Positions 49,656 to 59,368 of a stretch of 64,000 nucleotides of DNA are shown piece after piece. A model generated the notes under the pieces. That model had not been told where the DNA came from, did no database searches, and worked only from the letters and a program-made list of their open reading frames with translations. This stretch comes from Isotricha intestinalis (taxonomy: Eukaryota > Ciliophora > Litostomatea > Vestibuliferida > Isotrichidae), in NCBI GenBank assembly GCA_023807065.1, contig JAJJLU010003459.1:62001-126000 (forward strand), read 5' to 3'. A program made the position numbers and the translations under genes. Position 1 is the stretch's first letter, and every line of letters begins with the position of its first letter.

Positions 49656-52067
49656 TTACAGATTTTTATTTTGTGTTCTTTTTATTTTTAATAAATCTTC
49701 AATTTCATCTCCTCTTTCTTCAATATTTCTTTTTACACAATTAATTATTAAAGAATTAAGAGAATTAAATATTTCTTTATTATAATTATTCTCATTGATT
49801 ATATATTTTTTATTTTTATGTTTTTCTATATTTATACTTTTTATTATTTTTTCAATATCAAATGAATTATAATTTTCTTTATTAACAGGATAAAAACCAT
49901 ATATTAAATAAAAAGTTATTATACCAATATTCCAATAATCTACTTTATAATTACATTTTTTATAATAAATAATTTCTGGACAATCGAAATTATAATTTTT
50001 TTTTTTTTTTTTAATAAAAGAATTAGGTTCAAATAATAAATTTAAATGTGCTTGATTAGTATTTGTAATTAAAATTTGTTTATAATCATTAATAATAATG
50101 AATTCTGGAATTAAATTAGAATGAATAATTCCAATATTATGTAAACTTTTAATTCCTTTATATAATTGTTTAATTAATTCATATTTTTCTTCAATATTAT
50201 CATTTATCGCATAAGAAATATTATCTCCATTAATATGTTCAAAAATAATATAAATTTTTTCATGATCTTCAAAAACATTTTCTATATTAATTATATTTGG
50301 AAAAGTTATATTTGAAAGTAATTTTGAAATTTCAATTTCTTCAATTAATTGTTTCATATGATTTTTTAAATTTTCTTTATTAATAATTTTAATATAAAAT
50401 TTTTCTGAATTTTCTAATTCATCTAATTCTTCTAATCTAGAACTTTTAATTTTAATAATTGTACTTTCACTAAAATCATTTTTTCTTCCTAAATAAATAG
50501 AATAATATCTATTTTCTATAATAGGTTTATCAATAATAAATTGTCTATGAAAATTAAAATTTCCTAAAAGACAATTTAATTGATAAATAAATTTTTCTCT
50601 ATTTTGAAAAGAATAGAAATATAAATGATAAATAATTTGTTCACTATAACTTAATTGACTAATTAAAATTAAAGGAAAAAGAAGTTTATTTTTATATTCT
50701 TTTTGATCAGGAGGTAAATTATAAAATAGTTTAGAAATAGGAATAATAACTTTATAATTTTTAAAATTATCTTCAATAATAAGAAAAGTTTCAAATACTC
50801 TAATAATAATTTCATTAAGAATTGTATCATCATTTAATGAATAATATATAGAATTAAAAACAGGATAAAAAACATCTTTTGGATAAATTTTTATTTTTTG
50901 TTCTCCTTCAGATTTTAATCTTGTTGTTGTTTTAACAAATGATAATGTTAATTCTTTAGTTTTACTTTTTATTGCTTTTTTATTGGAATTAAATTTTGAA
51001 ATTGAATTTTTTTTTGGAAAATAAATTCTTCTTTTTAATTGAGATAATAAATCATCTTTCATTGAATGAGAAAAAGAAAATTTAACTCTTGTTTTTTTTA
51101 TATCTTTTGATAATTTTATATGAGGTTCTTCAATTGTAATACTTTTTATTGGAGATTTTTTTTTACTATTATTTCTTAATATTGAATTTAATCTTATAGC
51201 TGTTTTATTATTATATTTAGAATTTACAAATTTAGTTGAAATAAATTTATTTAATGTAAATTTATATTTTACACATATTACATCTTTTTCAAAGTTATTT
51301 AATTCATCTAATGAATCATCTTTTTCTATTATCATTATTCCTTGTTCTTGAATTAATTTAACATTATATTTTTGATTTAAATATTCTATTAAATCATCTG
51401 TTGGAGGAATTATTTCAAAATTTTCATATATATGTTCATGATCTAATAATATTATTGATGATTTTTTTACATTTAAGTCCAGTGTTAAATTATCACATGC
51501 GTCAAATATATCTTTTTTTCTAAATAAGGAAAATAATAATGAGAAGATAAATAAAAAAAATAAATTTGAATTTTTTTCTCTTATTTTATATATAAATTCT
51601 TTTTTTTTTAAAAATTTTTTATAACTGAATATATCAAATATAAATTTCTTAATATAAATTAATTTATCTGAATTTCCATTATGATGATGAATATGATAAT
51701 ATAAAACATTAATATCATCACAATAAATTATTTGATCATTTGTATAATCAAAAAAATCAATAAAAAGTTTAAATAAATTTTTTAATGAATAATACATTAT
51801 TGAAAGGAAAGTATCCACAAAAATTTTTTTTGTAAATCCTTTTATATTTCCATTTCTTCTTTTTAATAATAATTCATAAAATTTTTCTCTTATTAAATAA
51901 GGTATATTTGGAAATAAAAAAAGAAAAACTTCTTTAGAAAAACTACATTTTGAATTTACTGAATCATAAAGTATATTTAAATAAGATTCAAATTTTTGTT
52001 TATTTATTTTCGAATTATGAAAACTTATATAATCAAATATAATTTCTCCATTTGTTTTTGAAGACAT
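49656..52067 (-). CDS. EF-hand-like/PH-like pseudokinase
   Basis: The product has 803 residues. The N-terminal half contains helical EF-hand-like units ('DYTNDQIIYCDDINVLYYHI' near 105-125). The middle holds a PH-like fold at about 415-510 ('FETFLIIEDNFKNYKVIIPI' onward), and the C-terminus a protein-kinase fold (about 525-790). The Lys of the ATP site is present ('FYIKIINKEN', K about 557), but the catalytic loop reads 'IIHSNLIPEFIII' (H-S-N in place of HRD, near 645) and the DFG position reads 'ITNTNQA'. It therefore looks like a pseudokinase, acting as a scaffold or allosteric partner. The kinase fold itself is clear from 'PNIINIENVFEDHEKIYIIF' and 'YKVDYWNIGIITFYLIYGFYP'. Confidence 0.75.
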   Translation of the reverse strand: MSSKTNGEIIFDYISFHNSKINKQKFESYLNILYDSVNSKCSFSKEVFLFLFPNIPYLIREKFYELLLKRRNGNIKGFTKKIFVDTFLSIMYYSLKNLFKLFIDFFDYTNDQIIYCDDINVLYYHIHHHNGNSDKLIYIKKFIFDIFSYKKFLKKKEFIYKIREKNSNLFFLFIFSLLFSLFRKKDIFDACDNLTLDLNVKKSSIILLDHEHIYENFEIIPPTDDLIEYLNQKYNVKLIQEQGIMIIEKDDSLDELNNFEKDVICVKYKFTLNKFISTKFVNSKYNNKTAIRLNSILRNNSKKKSPIKSITIEEPHIKLSKDIKKTRVKFSFSHSMKDDLLSQLKRRIYFPKKNSISKFNSNKKAIKSKTKELTLSFVKTTTRLKSEGEQKIKIYPKDVFYPVFNSIYYSLNDDTILNEIIIRVFETFLIIEDNFKNYKVIIPISKLFYNLPPDQKEYKNKLLFPLILISQLSYSEQIIYHLYFYSFQNREKFIYQLNCLLGNFNFHRQFIIDKPIIENRYYSIYLGRKNDFSESTIIKIKSSRLEELDELENSEKFYIKIINKENLKNHMKQLIEEIEISKLLSNITFPNIINIENVFEDHEKIYIIFEHINGDNISYAINDNIEEKYELIKQLYKGIKSLHNIGIIHSNLIPEFIIINDYKQILITNTNQAHLNLLFEPNSFIKKKKKNYNFDCPEIIYYKKCNYKVDYWNIGIITFYLIYGFYPVNKENYNSFDIEKIIKSINIEKHKNKKYIINENNYNKEIFNSLNSLIINCVKRNIEERGDEIEDLLKIKRTQNKNL

Positions 52068-52186
52068 TATATTTTGAAAAATATATTATTAAAAAATAAA
52101 AGAAAAAACAATAAAAAATTGCTTATAAATTTTTATTATAATTTAATTATTATTTCATATTAATGAAAAAATTCTAAAAGACCAAA

Positions 52187-55100
52187 TTACTCTTCTACTT
52201 CTTCTTCTTCATCATCATCATTATCATTATTAATATCAATTACATTTACAAAAGCATTTTTAAAATATTTTCTATAAGATAAATCAATAAAGCTATTTAA
52301 AGCTTTATTATATTCAATATCATTTAACTCAAAATCATTGGAAATTTTTTTAATTATTTTTTGACCAAATTTATCTAAATATAAACAATAATTAGTACTA
52401 ACTAAAAAGCTATTTAAAAAAAAGTAAATTCTTCCTTCTTTTAATAAAAGAAAAGGAGTATTATTTCCATTACAAATAATATTATGATATAATGAACTAT
52501 TAATTTTTCCATTATTTATCTTTATACCACATTTCCTTTTATTACAAAATTTTTTTCCACATATTAAACAGATAAAAGAATCTGAATATATCTTTCCACA
52601 ATTATCACATTTAATTGAATTATATTTTGAAATTAATGATAATAAATTTTTTGGTAAAGAAATAAAATTAAATGTTATCTTAACTCCTAAGTTTAATAAT
52701 TTTTTTGGGATTAATATATTTTCTGTAAAGAAAAATATAAAATTTTTTAATTTTTCAAATAACAAATCTAAAATTTCTTTTTTAGGTAAAATTGTTTTAA
52801 ATAAATTTATGTTTTGATTTTGTGTTAAATTATTATTGAAAATTATATTGTTTAATGATTCATTTTCTGGATAAAAATCATTTATTAACATTTCATTTTC
52901 TTTTTCTTCATATTCTTGAGTCAAAATCATTTTTGAAATTTTTATTTTGTTTATAAGATTTATTATAATATCTTTTAAGTTTGAAGAGTCATTTAATTCT
53001 TTTTTATATTTTTCTAATGTTACTTCTTCAATAAATTTTTCTTGATTAAAATTTAAATTATTTCTATAAAATATTGATTTTATTAAAAAAGATAATGAAT
53101 TATATGTTATAAATAAACTGAATAAATTTTTTTCAAAAATAAAACTATCTTTTTCAAATAAAAGTATAGTTAAAAACAATATTTCAGAAATTATTTTATC
53201 TATTTTATTTTTAAATATATCTTCACTTAATATTTCTCCATTTTTTAATTGTTTTATTAATTCAATAAATCTATTAATTAAGTATGATGTATACTTAATT
53301 TCTTTTATTTTTAATAAAAATCTAAAAGATAAAAAGAAATTTCCCCAAATTCCAATTTCTTGTTGTTTATTATTAGTTATATTATAATAATAAAAGAAAT
53401 TATGAAATTCATGAATTAAAAATTTATAATTTTTGATAAAATCATTTTCTGAATTTAAATCTTTTAATAAAATGTTTTTTCTATTTATATCACTTAAAAT
53501 TCCCTCCATTAAATTTTTACAAGATTGAATAATTACATTATCATTTTGTTCAACATAAAAATTATTCAAAATTTCTTCTTCTTTATTTTTATCATCACAC
53601 ATTAAATCTAAATTTTCTATAGAAATTCCCTTAATATAATTTCCAAAATTATTAGATTGAAATAAAGAAGGAATTAAAATATTTCCTAATTTTTTACATA
53701 AAGGACATTTAAAACCTTTTTCGAGTGTGTGAATAAATAAATCATTATAACATTTAATATGAATTATATGATTACAAGTTAATAATCTTATATTATAATC
53801 TTTATTGTTTTTAATAATAAATTTTGAATTATATTCTTCGTATGAAGGCTCTTTTGTGATTTTTTCATATTCCTTTTTTAAACTTATTTCTTTTGAATTA
53901 TATATAAATTTATCATATGCAATCATTCCTAATAAACCAAATGGATTGTTTAAAAAATCATTTTCATCTATTTTTTTTTTACAATAAACACAAGTTTCTT
54001 TTAAATTATTATTTATATCTTCAAAGAGATCCTCGAAGATATCTTTATTTTTATTGGTAAAATCTTCTATTTTCTTTTTAAATTTTTCTTTTATTTTTAG
54101 ACTTGTTTTTGTTTTAAGAGGAATACCATTTTCTATATTTTCTTCTTTTTCTTTAATATTTACATTAAAAATATTTGAAATTTGTATTTTAAGATATTCA
54201 CAACTTTTTTTTTCAGTGTCATCTTTTATATTCTCTAAAATTTCAATTAATTTTGAACTTTCAGATTTTAAATAATCACATATATTTTTATATTTTTCTT
54301 CATTTCTTAATAAAGATTCATTAAAATCATTTTGAATTAAATGTAATAAAATTAAAATAAATTTTGTGAAAGAAACTGAGAAAAATGATTTTAAAAAATT
54401 GAATTGTTTTTCTTGAATTAATGCTTTGTGAAATCTAATGATAAATTCTAAATTATTTTCTGTGAAATAGAAATTATAATAACAGTTAAGATTCAGTTCT
54501 TTTTGAATTGAAATATTTTTATAAAAATATGTATTAATAATATTTATTTCATTTTTCTTAAAATCCATTATATATTTTTCAGCTTTTGAACTTTCAAATG
54601 GATTAAAAATATAATTTAAATCAAAATTATTTAAATATTTGTTTTTAATTGAAAATTTAATTTCTTGAGCTTGTGATTTTTTTTGATCTGTCAATTCATT
54701 TATAATATTTGATAATTCATCAATATCTTGAATAAAAAATTTTTTAAATCCTTTTATTAATTGATTATAAGTGATTAAGTTGGAAGAAGATAGAGTTAAA
54801 TGAATTAATATTTCTTTTTTTAAATCTAATATATTTTCTTTTTCAAAATTATAAATACATTCAACATCTTCATCCAGAATTTTATTTTTTGCTAAATTCT
54901 GAAAAGGGTCTGTAAATAAAATAATCATTGAAGTATTATCTCTTAAAATTTTAGTAATAAAATTTAAGATTTCTGAATTTAATCTTGTATATTTATAGAA
55001 TTTATCTTCATAACACCAATATAATTGTTCGTTTGATAAATCTTTATTTTTATATATACATTCATTAAAATCTTCATGTGAATCATTAACAGAACATAAT

Positions 55101-56773
55101 TCTAAAATTTTATCAATTGATAAATAAGAAGAATTATCTTTTAAAGAAAAAATATATTTAAAAAGTGTTATATCATATAAATAATAATTATAATTAAAAT
55201 CATAATAATACTGAGTATAATAATTCATTCTTTGACCATAATACACCCAAAAATTAAATTGGATTGAATTAATAAAACCAAAGAATTTAAATAAATCTTT
55301 AATTATTCTTTCAGTGATTATTTTTTGGTCTTTCATCAGATTCATTGCATAATTAATAGAATATAATAAATTTGTATGATGTTTCATTGAATAGATAAAG
55401 CAAAATTTATTCAAAAAAATAGATAAAAATCTATGTAAAGTTATATGAAAGGAGTATTCATCTTTATTTAAAATTTGAATTGGATTTGTGATTTTTACAG
55501 CAAAATAATTTAATAATGTTGTAACATTTTCAATATTATCTGAATCAAATATATTTATTAATAAATCAAACAATTTAATTAATATAATTTCAACATTAAG
55601 AAGTTTTGAATTAAATCCTTCTCTTATAAAAAATTCTGAAATTTGAAAATAATTTGAATTATGTATTATCCAAGCTATATCAATAATTGTTTTATATATA
55701 TTAATATTTTTTCCAATTTCTTTATATGAGCATGGCTTAATTAAATAATGAATATCACAATAAATTTTAATTAAAATTTTATAACAAACATCCAAATTTT
55801 GTTTTTTATAAGCGTTAATAAAAAGAGTATAAATATTTTCAAAAGCTTTTGTTAATAAATTTAAATTTTTTGATATTATAATACTTACTTCATCACTTAT
55901 TACTTGTATAAAAAAACCATCCAAAATTTCTGAATGATTTCCAATAATTTTATCATATTTTGCAAAAAATATTAATCCCATTTGTGTTTTTAATTTATAA
56001 TCTTTTAAAAATAAAAATAAAATCCTATCATTCTTAATTTGAGAATTCCATACACTTAATAAATTACTAATAAAAGGACAACAACAATCATGTAGTGCAT
56101 TTTGTTCAATTAATTTATTTTCATTTTTACAATAATTAAAACAAAAATGTTTAGTTTTTTCAGAAAAATTCATTAAAAAAATTTTAGAAACAATATGTAA
56201 AATAGCTAAATTATTATTACAAATATCATGAATAAAATTAAGAAAAAAATTAAAAACTACATTAAAATCATGAAGTAGATAATTATTATTTTCATAATCT
56301 AAAATATAAGAATTAAATGGAGTGACAATTTCTTCGATGACATTTTTAATATTATTAATAGTATTATCATCAAAGCAACTTTTAATATATTGATCAATAT
56401 CATTATCATTATTAAAAATACCTGAATGTTTAGAACAAAAACTCTTTTCATTCCAAGCATCAGGATCACCACAATCACAACACCCAGAAACATTATTTTT
56501 ATATTTTAATTGATGACCTATATGTTTTTCCTTACTGTTTTCATAACATTCGATACATATTATACAAGTTGAATCTTTTCCACAATTTTTACATTCCCAT
56601 CCTCCTACATTTGATAATTTTTTTGCGCAAATTTGATTCGATTCTTTTTCTTGGGTTTTTAAATATTTAAAAAAGGAATCATCTGGAATATTATACGAAA
56701 AAATTTGGGAAAATTTTATAAATGACTCTTTCAATTTTTGTAATAATAATAATGATGTTTCTTCCATTTCCAT
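52187..56773 (-). CDS. UBR1: UBR-type E3 ubiquitin ligase (N-degron pathway, UBR1/2-like)
   Basis: The product has 1528 residues. The UBR zinc-finger box (about 48-120) is clear: 'VGGWECKNCGKDSTCIICIE', 'HIGHQLKYKNNVSGCCDCGD', with the spaced Cys/His ligands of the type that binds basic N-termini. Residues 120-900 are largely helical. A RING-type domain lies at about 926-1030 ('ETCVYCKKKIDENDFLN' ... 'LLTCNHIIHIKCYNDLF' ... 'CPLCKK'). A C-terminal Cys cluster (about 1389-1416: 'CDNCGKIYSDSFICLICGKK', then 'CNKRKCG') with a following beta-rich cap matches the UBR autoinhibitory (UBLC) domain. UBR1-family enzymes ubiquitinate N-degron substrates for the proteasome. The acidic tail runs from Asn-Asp into Glu repeats. 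Confidence 0.9.
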   Translation of the reverse strand: MEMEETSLLLLQKLKESFIKFSQIFSYNIPDDSFFKYLKTQEKESNQICAKKLSNVGGWECKNCGKDSTCIICIECYENSKEKHIGHQLKYKNNVSGCCDCGDPDAWNEKSFCSKHSGIFNNDNDIDQYIKSCFDDNTINNIKNVIEEIVTPFNSYILDYENNNYLLHDFNVVFNFFLNFIHDICNNNLAILHIVSKIFLMNFSEKTKHFCFNYCKNENKLIEQNALHDCCCPFISNLLSVWNSQIKNDRILFLFLKDYKLKTQMGLIFFAKYDKIIGNHSEILDGFFIQVISDEVSIIISKNLNLLTKAFENIYTLFINAYKKQNLDVCYKILIKIYCDIHYLIKPCSYKEIGKNINIYKTIIDIAWIIHNSNYFQISEFFIREGFNSKLLNVEIILIKLFDLLINIFDSDNIENVTTLLNYFAVKITNPIQILNKDEYSFHITLHRFLSIFLNKFCFIYSMKHHTNLLYSINYAMNLMKDQKIITERIIKDLFKFFGFINSIQFNFWVYYGQRMNYYTQYYYDFNYNYYLYDITLFKYIFSLKDNSSYLSIDKILELCSVNDSHEDFNECIYKNKDLSNEQLYWCYEDKFYKYTRLNSEILNFITKILRDNTSMIILFTDPFQNLAKNKILDEDVECIYNFEKENILDLKKEILIHLTLSSSNLITYNQLIKGFKKFFIQDIDELSNIINELTDQKKSQAQEIKFSIKNKYLNNFDLNYIFNPFESSKAEKYIMDFKKNEINIINTYFYKNISIQKELNLNCYYNFYFTENNLEFIIRFHKALIQEKQFNFLKSFFSVSFTKFILILLHLIQNDFNESLLRNEEKYKNICDYLKSESSKLIEILENIKDDTEKKSCEYLKIQISNIFNVNIKEKEENIENGIPLKTKTSLKIKEKFKKKIEDFTNKNKDIFEDLFEDINNNLKETCVYCKKKIDENDFLNNPFGLLGMIAYDKFIYNSKEISLKKEYEKITKEPSYEEYNSKFIIKNNKDYNIRLLTCNHIIHIKCYNDLFIHTLEKGFKCPLCKKLGNILIPSLFQSNNFGNYIKGISIENLDLMCDDKNKEEEILNNFYVEQNDNVIIQSCKNLMEGILSDINRKNILLKDLNSENDFIKNYKFLIHEFHNFFYYYNITNNKQQEIGIWGNFFLSFRFLLKIKEIKYTSYLINRFIELIKQLKNGEILSEDIFKNKIDKIISEILFLTILLFEKDSFIFEKNLFSLFITYNSLSFLIKSIFYRNNLNFNQEKFIEEVTLEKYKKELNDSSNLKDIIINLINKIKISKMILTQEYEEKENEMLINDFYPENESLNNIIFNNNLTQNQNINLFKTILPKKEILDLLFEKLKNFIFFFTENILIPKKLLNLGVKITFNFISLPKNLLSLISKYNSIKCDNCGKIYSDSFICLICGKKFCNKRKCGIKINNGKINSSLYHNIICNGNNTPFLLLKEGRIYFFLNSFLVSTNYCLYLDKFGQKIIKKISNDFELNDIEYNKALNSFIDLSYRKYFKNAFVNVIDINNDNDDDEEEEVEE

Positions 56774-57202
56774 ATATCTAAAATGTTTTAAAATTTAACT
56801 CTTTATTATATGATAATTAAAAATTTATTTAATCAAAAATAAATAATTATTTAAATATAATTAAACCTTAAAAATAGTAAAAAATATGAAAAAATGAAAT
56901 TTATAAAAAAAATTATTAATTAAAACTTAAAAAATTCTTTCAGAAAAACCATAAATCAAATATAAAATATTTTAAAATTTTTGGAAATAATTTCTTTGTA
57001 AAAAATAAAAGATTAAAGAAGAATATGGATAATTTGGAGAAACATATTGATTATGATAATATAAATTTAATATATGTTTTAAGTTTAATAAAAAAAATAA
57101 TGAGAAGAAATAATTGAGACTTTTTTACAAAAGCTTATTTCTACTTTTGATTTGTTCTTTAGATTTATAGATATAAATAGTATTGAATAAATAATTAATT
57201 AA
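56774..57202. other. Spacer of about 430 bp with a short coding-like frame
   Basis: It contains the plus-strand open frame at 56920-57117 listed separately; the remainder is AT-rich promoter DNA of the UBR gene. Confidence 0.45.
56920..57117 (+). CDS. Short coding-like frame, possible exon or relic
   Basis: On the plus strand 65 codons are open from 56920 to a TGA at 57115. They contain FGNNFFVKNKRLKKNMDNLE and HIDYDNINLIYVLSLIKKIM, an amphipathic helix; the first ATG in frame is at 57025 (30 residues). The bases before 56944 read 'TTCTTTCAG', like a 3' splice site, so this may be the second exon of a gene whose first exon I cannot place, or a relic. Confidence 0.35.
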   Translation, partial: LKLKKFFQKNHKSNIKYFKIFGNNFFVKNKRLKKNMDNLEKHIDYDNINLIYVLSLIKKIMRRNN

Positions 57203-58825
57203 TTATTTATTTTCTTCATAAAAATTAATAAAATCATTAAACCTTGGAAAAATAATTGAATTTTTTAAATTATTGTAACACATATAATATTTATGTCCAT
57301 TTTTTTTTTTCATAGTTAATTTATCTAATTCTCCAATATATTTTAAATTTTGATATTCTTGAATAATAGTATTTTTAAAAAAAACAAAATAAATAATAAT
57401 AATATATTGAGCATCAACTAAATGAATAATAAAAAAAATAGTAAACATCAAATAATAATAATTATAAAGTAATTGAAATCTAGAAAGCATATTATAAATA
57501 ACAAATTCTATTGTTACAATCATATATAAAAAACTAAAACTAAAAATATCATTTACTATTTTTAAATCAATTTCATTTAATAAATAATCTTCTTCTATTT
57601 CATTATTAACTTTTGGTATTTGATTTTCAGAATAATTCATTTTATTTAAATTTAAATCATTAATTTCTTCTTTTTTATATAAATCTAAAATTAACATTTC
57701 ATTTTCAAAATCTATTAATTCATAATTATCCATATCAAAATTGTTTTCATTTTTATCTATTGCTTTATCAACTTCTTTTATTAAATTTGATTCAATTGCA
57801 ATTTTTAAAAAATCAAAAATATAGTTATTTCTTTTTAATGGAATATTTCTTTGATTTAAATGTTTTTGATTTAAAATTTCATTATTTTTTAAATTACTTT
57901 CAGCATTTGAATTAAATGTAGTAAGTTTTGTAATTTTAATTTTTTCTTTTCTTAAATTTTCTTTTCTTATTTGATAATATTTAAATATTCTATCTCTTAA
58001 ATAAAAAATCATCCAAAAAGTAAAAATAAATAAACAAAGAGCAAAAAACAATCCAAAAAATAATGTGTAAATCATTCCTCCAATTTCTTTATAATTATGT
58101 GACATTTGAATACTTAAAGCAATTTGAGTAGGATAAATTATACATAAAATAATAATAATGAGACTTTTAATTAATTTATAAACTAAAACATATTTATTTT
58201 TATTAATTTTTCCTTTTCCTCTACTTAAATTTGTATTTAATCCAATAAAAACATTAAATAAAATTAAATAAATTGATATTATTGCAGAAAATTTTAATTC
58301 ATCAATTGTTCTATCAAATGTATAATTTACTTTTTGATATTGACAATAAGGATCAATAATCATATAAATAAATTTAAATAAAGTCATAACTATTAAATTT
58401 AAAATAACTAAAGTTTTAGGAGTTATTAAACTTGAAAAAAAATAATCATAATTTTTTAAATTAGAAATAAATCTAAAAATCATTATACAAAATAATACAA
58501 AATATAAAGAACCAAAAATAATTTGAAAAACAAGATTACCTGCTTTTCCCCAATATTCAATTCCATATGATTGACAATGATTTTTAAATACTCCTATGTG
58601 ACAATAACATTCATTTTTTCCATAAATAAATCTACCTAAATCATTACAGAAAAATTGAGTTAAATATGTATTATTATTTTTCAATTCATCTGATAAATCA
58701 TTAAATATTCTGTTTGTTATTTTTTTATCAAATATATTACCTAATTTATTTATTGTGAATCCTATGTTATATAATGCATTTTCTTTGTCATTTAAATTAG
58801 GAGTAAAAAATGAAAGAATTCCCAT
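57203..58825 (-). CDS. Seven-membrane-segment receptor-like protein
   Basis: The product has 540 residues. A Cys-rich external N-terminus ('FCNDLGRFIYGKNECYCHIG', then a further Cys) precedes seven hydrophobic segments at about 96-118, 135-158, 177-195, 210-232, 245-275, 425-445 and 455-485, with a long acidic loop between the fifth and sixth. The layout fits a GPCR-like or TOM1/THH1-like 7-TM protein, but no diagnostic DRY or NPxxY motif is seen. The ligand and G protein are unknown. No signal peptide is evident, and the first hydrophobic part is preceded by charged residues. The minus-strand ATG is MGILSFFTPNLND. Confidence 0.6.
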   Translation of the reverse strand: MGILSFFTPNLNDKENALYNIGFTINKLGNIFDKKITNRIFNDLSDELKNNNTYLTQFFCNDLGRFIYGKNECYCHIGVFKNHCQSYGIEYWGKAGNLVFQIIFGSLYFVLFCIMIFRFISNLKNYDYFFSSLITPKTLVILNLIVMTLFKFIYMIIDPYCQYQKVNYTFDRTIDELKFSAIISIYLILFNVFIGLNTNLSRGKGKINKNKYVLVYKLIKSLIIIILCIIYPTQIALSIQMSHNYKEIGGMIYTLFFGLFFALCLFIFTFWMIFYLRDRIFKYYQIRKENLRKEKIKITKLTTFNSNAESNLKNNEILNQKHLNQRNIPLKRNNYIFDFLKIAIESNLIKEVDKAIDKNENNFDMDNYELIDFENEMLILDLYKKEEINDLNLNKMNYSENQIPKVNNEIEEDYLLNEIDLKIVNDIFSFSFLYMIVTIEFVIYNMLSRFQLLYNYYYLMFTIFFIIHLVDAQYIIIIYFVFFKNTIIQEYQNLKYIGELDKLTMKKKNGHKYYMCYNNLKNSIIFPRFNDFINFYEENK

Positions 58826-59368
58826 TTATTAAATTTTTTTTCTATTTAAAAAAAATATTAAAATATTAAATATTTTTGAATTAAAATAATGATCAAAATA
58901 AAAAAATTGTATACAAAAAAAATAATTATGATTTTATAAAATATCATTTTATTCCAAATGTTAATTAAAATAATTAATTATTAAGTTTTTTTATAAATAT
59001 TAATGTCTAAAATATATATTTTATGTGGGTTTATTATTTGTCAATAATTTATTATATTTTTATTGATCTAATAAAATAAATTAAAAAAAATGTCTAAAAT
59101 AAAACAGTAAAATATACTTATTAGATAACTTAAAAATTATATTTAATTGTATTTTATTAATATTTGATATTTATATTTATATATTTTAAACAAATTAAAA
59201 ATTATTTCCTAAAATACTGCAACATAATATTTTCTCAAAAAAATAATCTAATAATAAATGATATTAATCACAAAAAAAATAAACACTTTGTTCAAATAAA
59301 AAATCATTAAATTTGAATCAAGAAAAGTTTAATATGTAATTTATTGATAAAAAATTAATTAGAACATT
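58826..59368. other. Spacer of about 540 bp
   Basis: AT-rich, with a repeated 13-nt word AATGTCTAAAATA (near 58999 and 59088). No coding frame or RNA is convincing. Confidence 0.45.
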
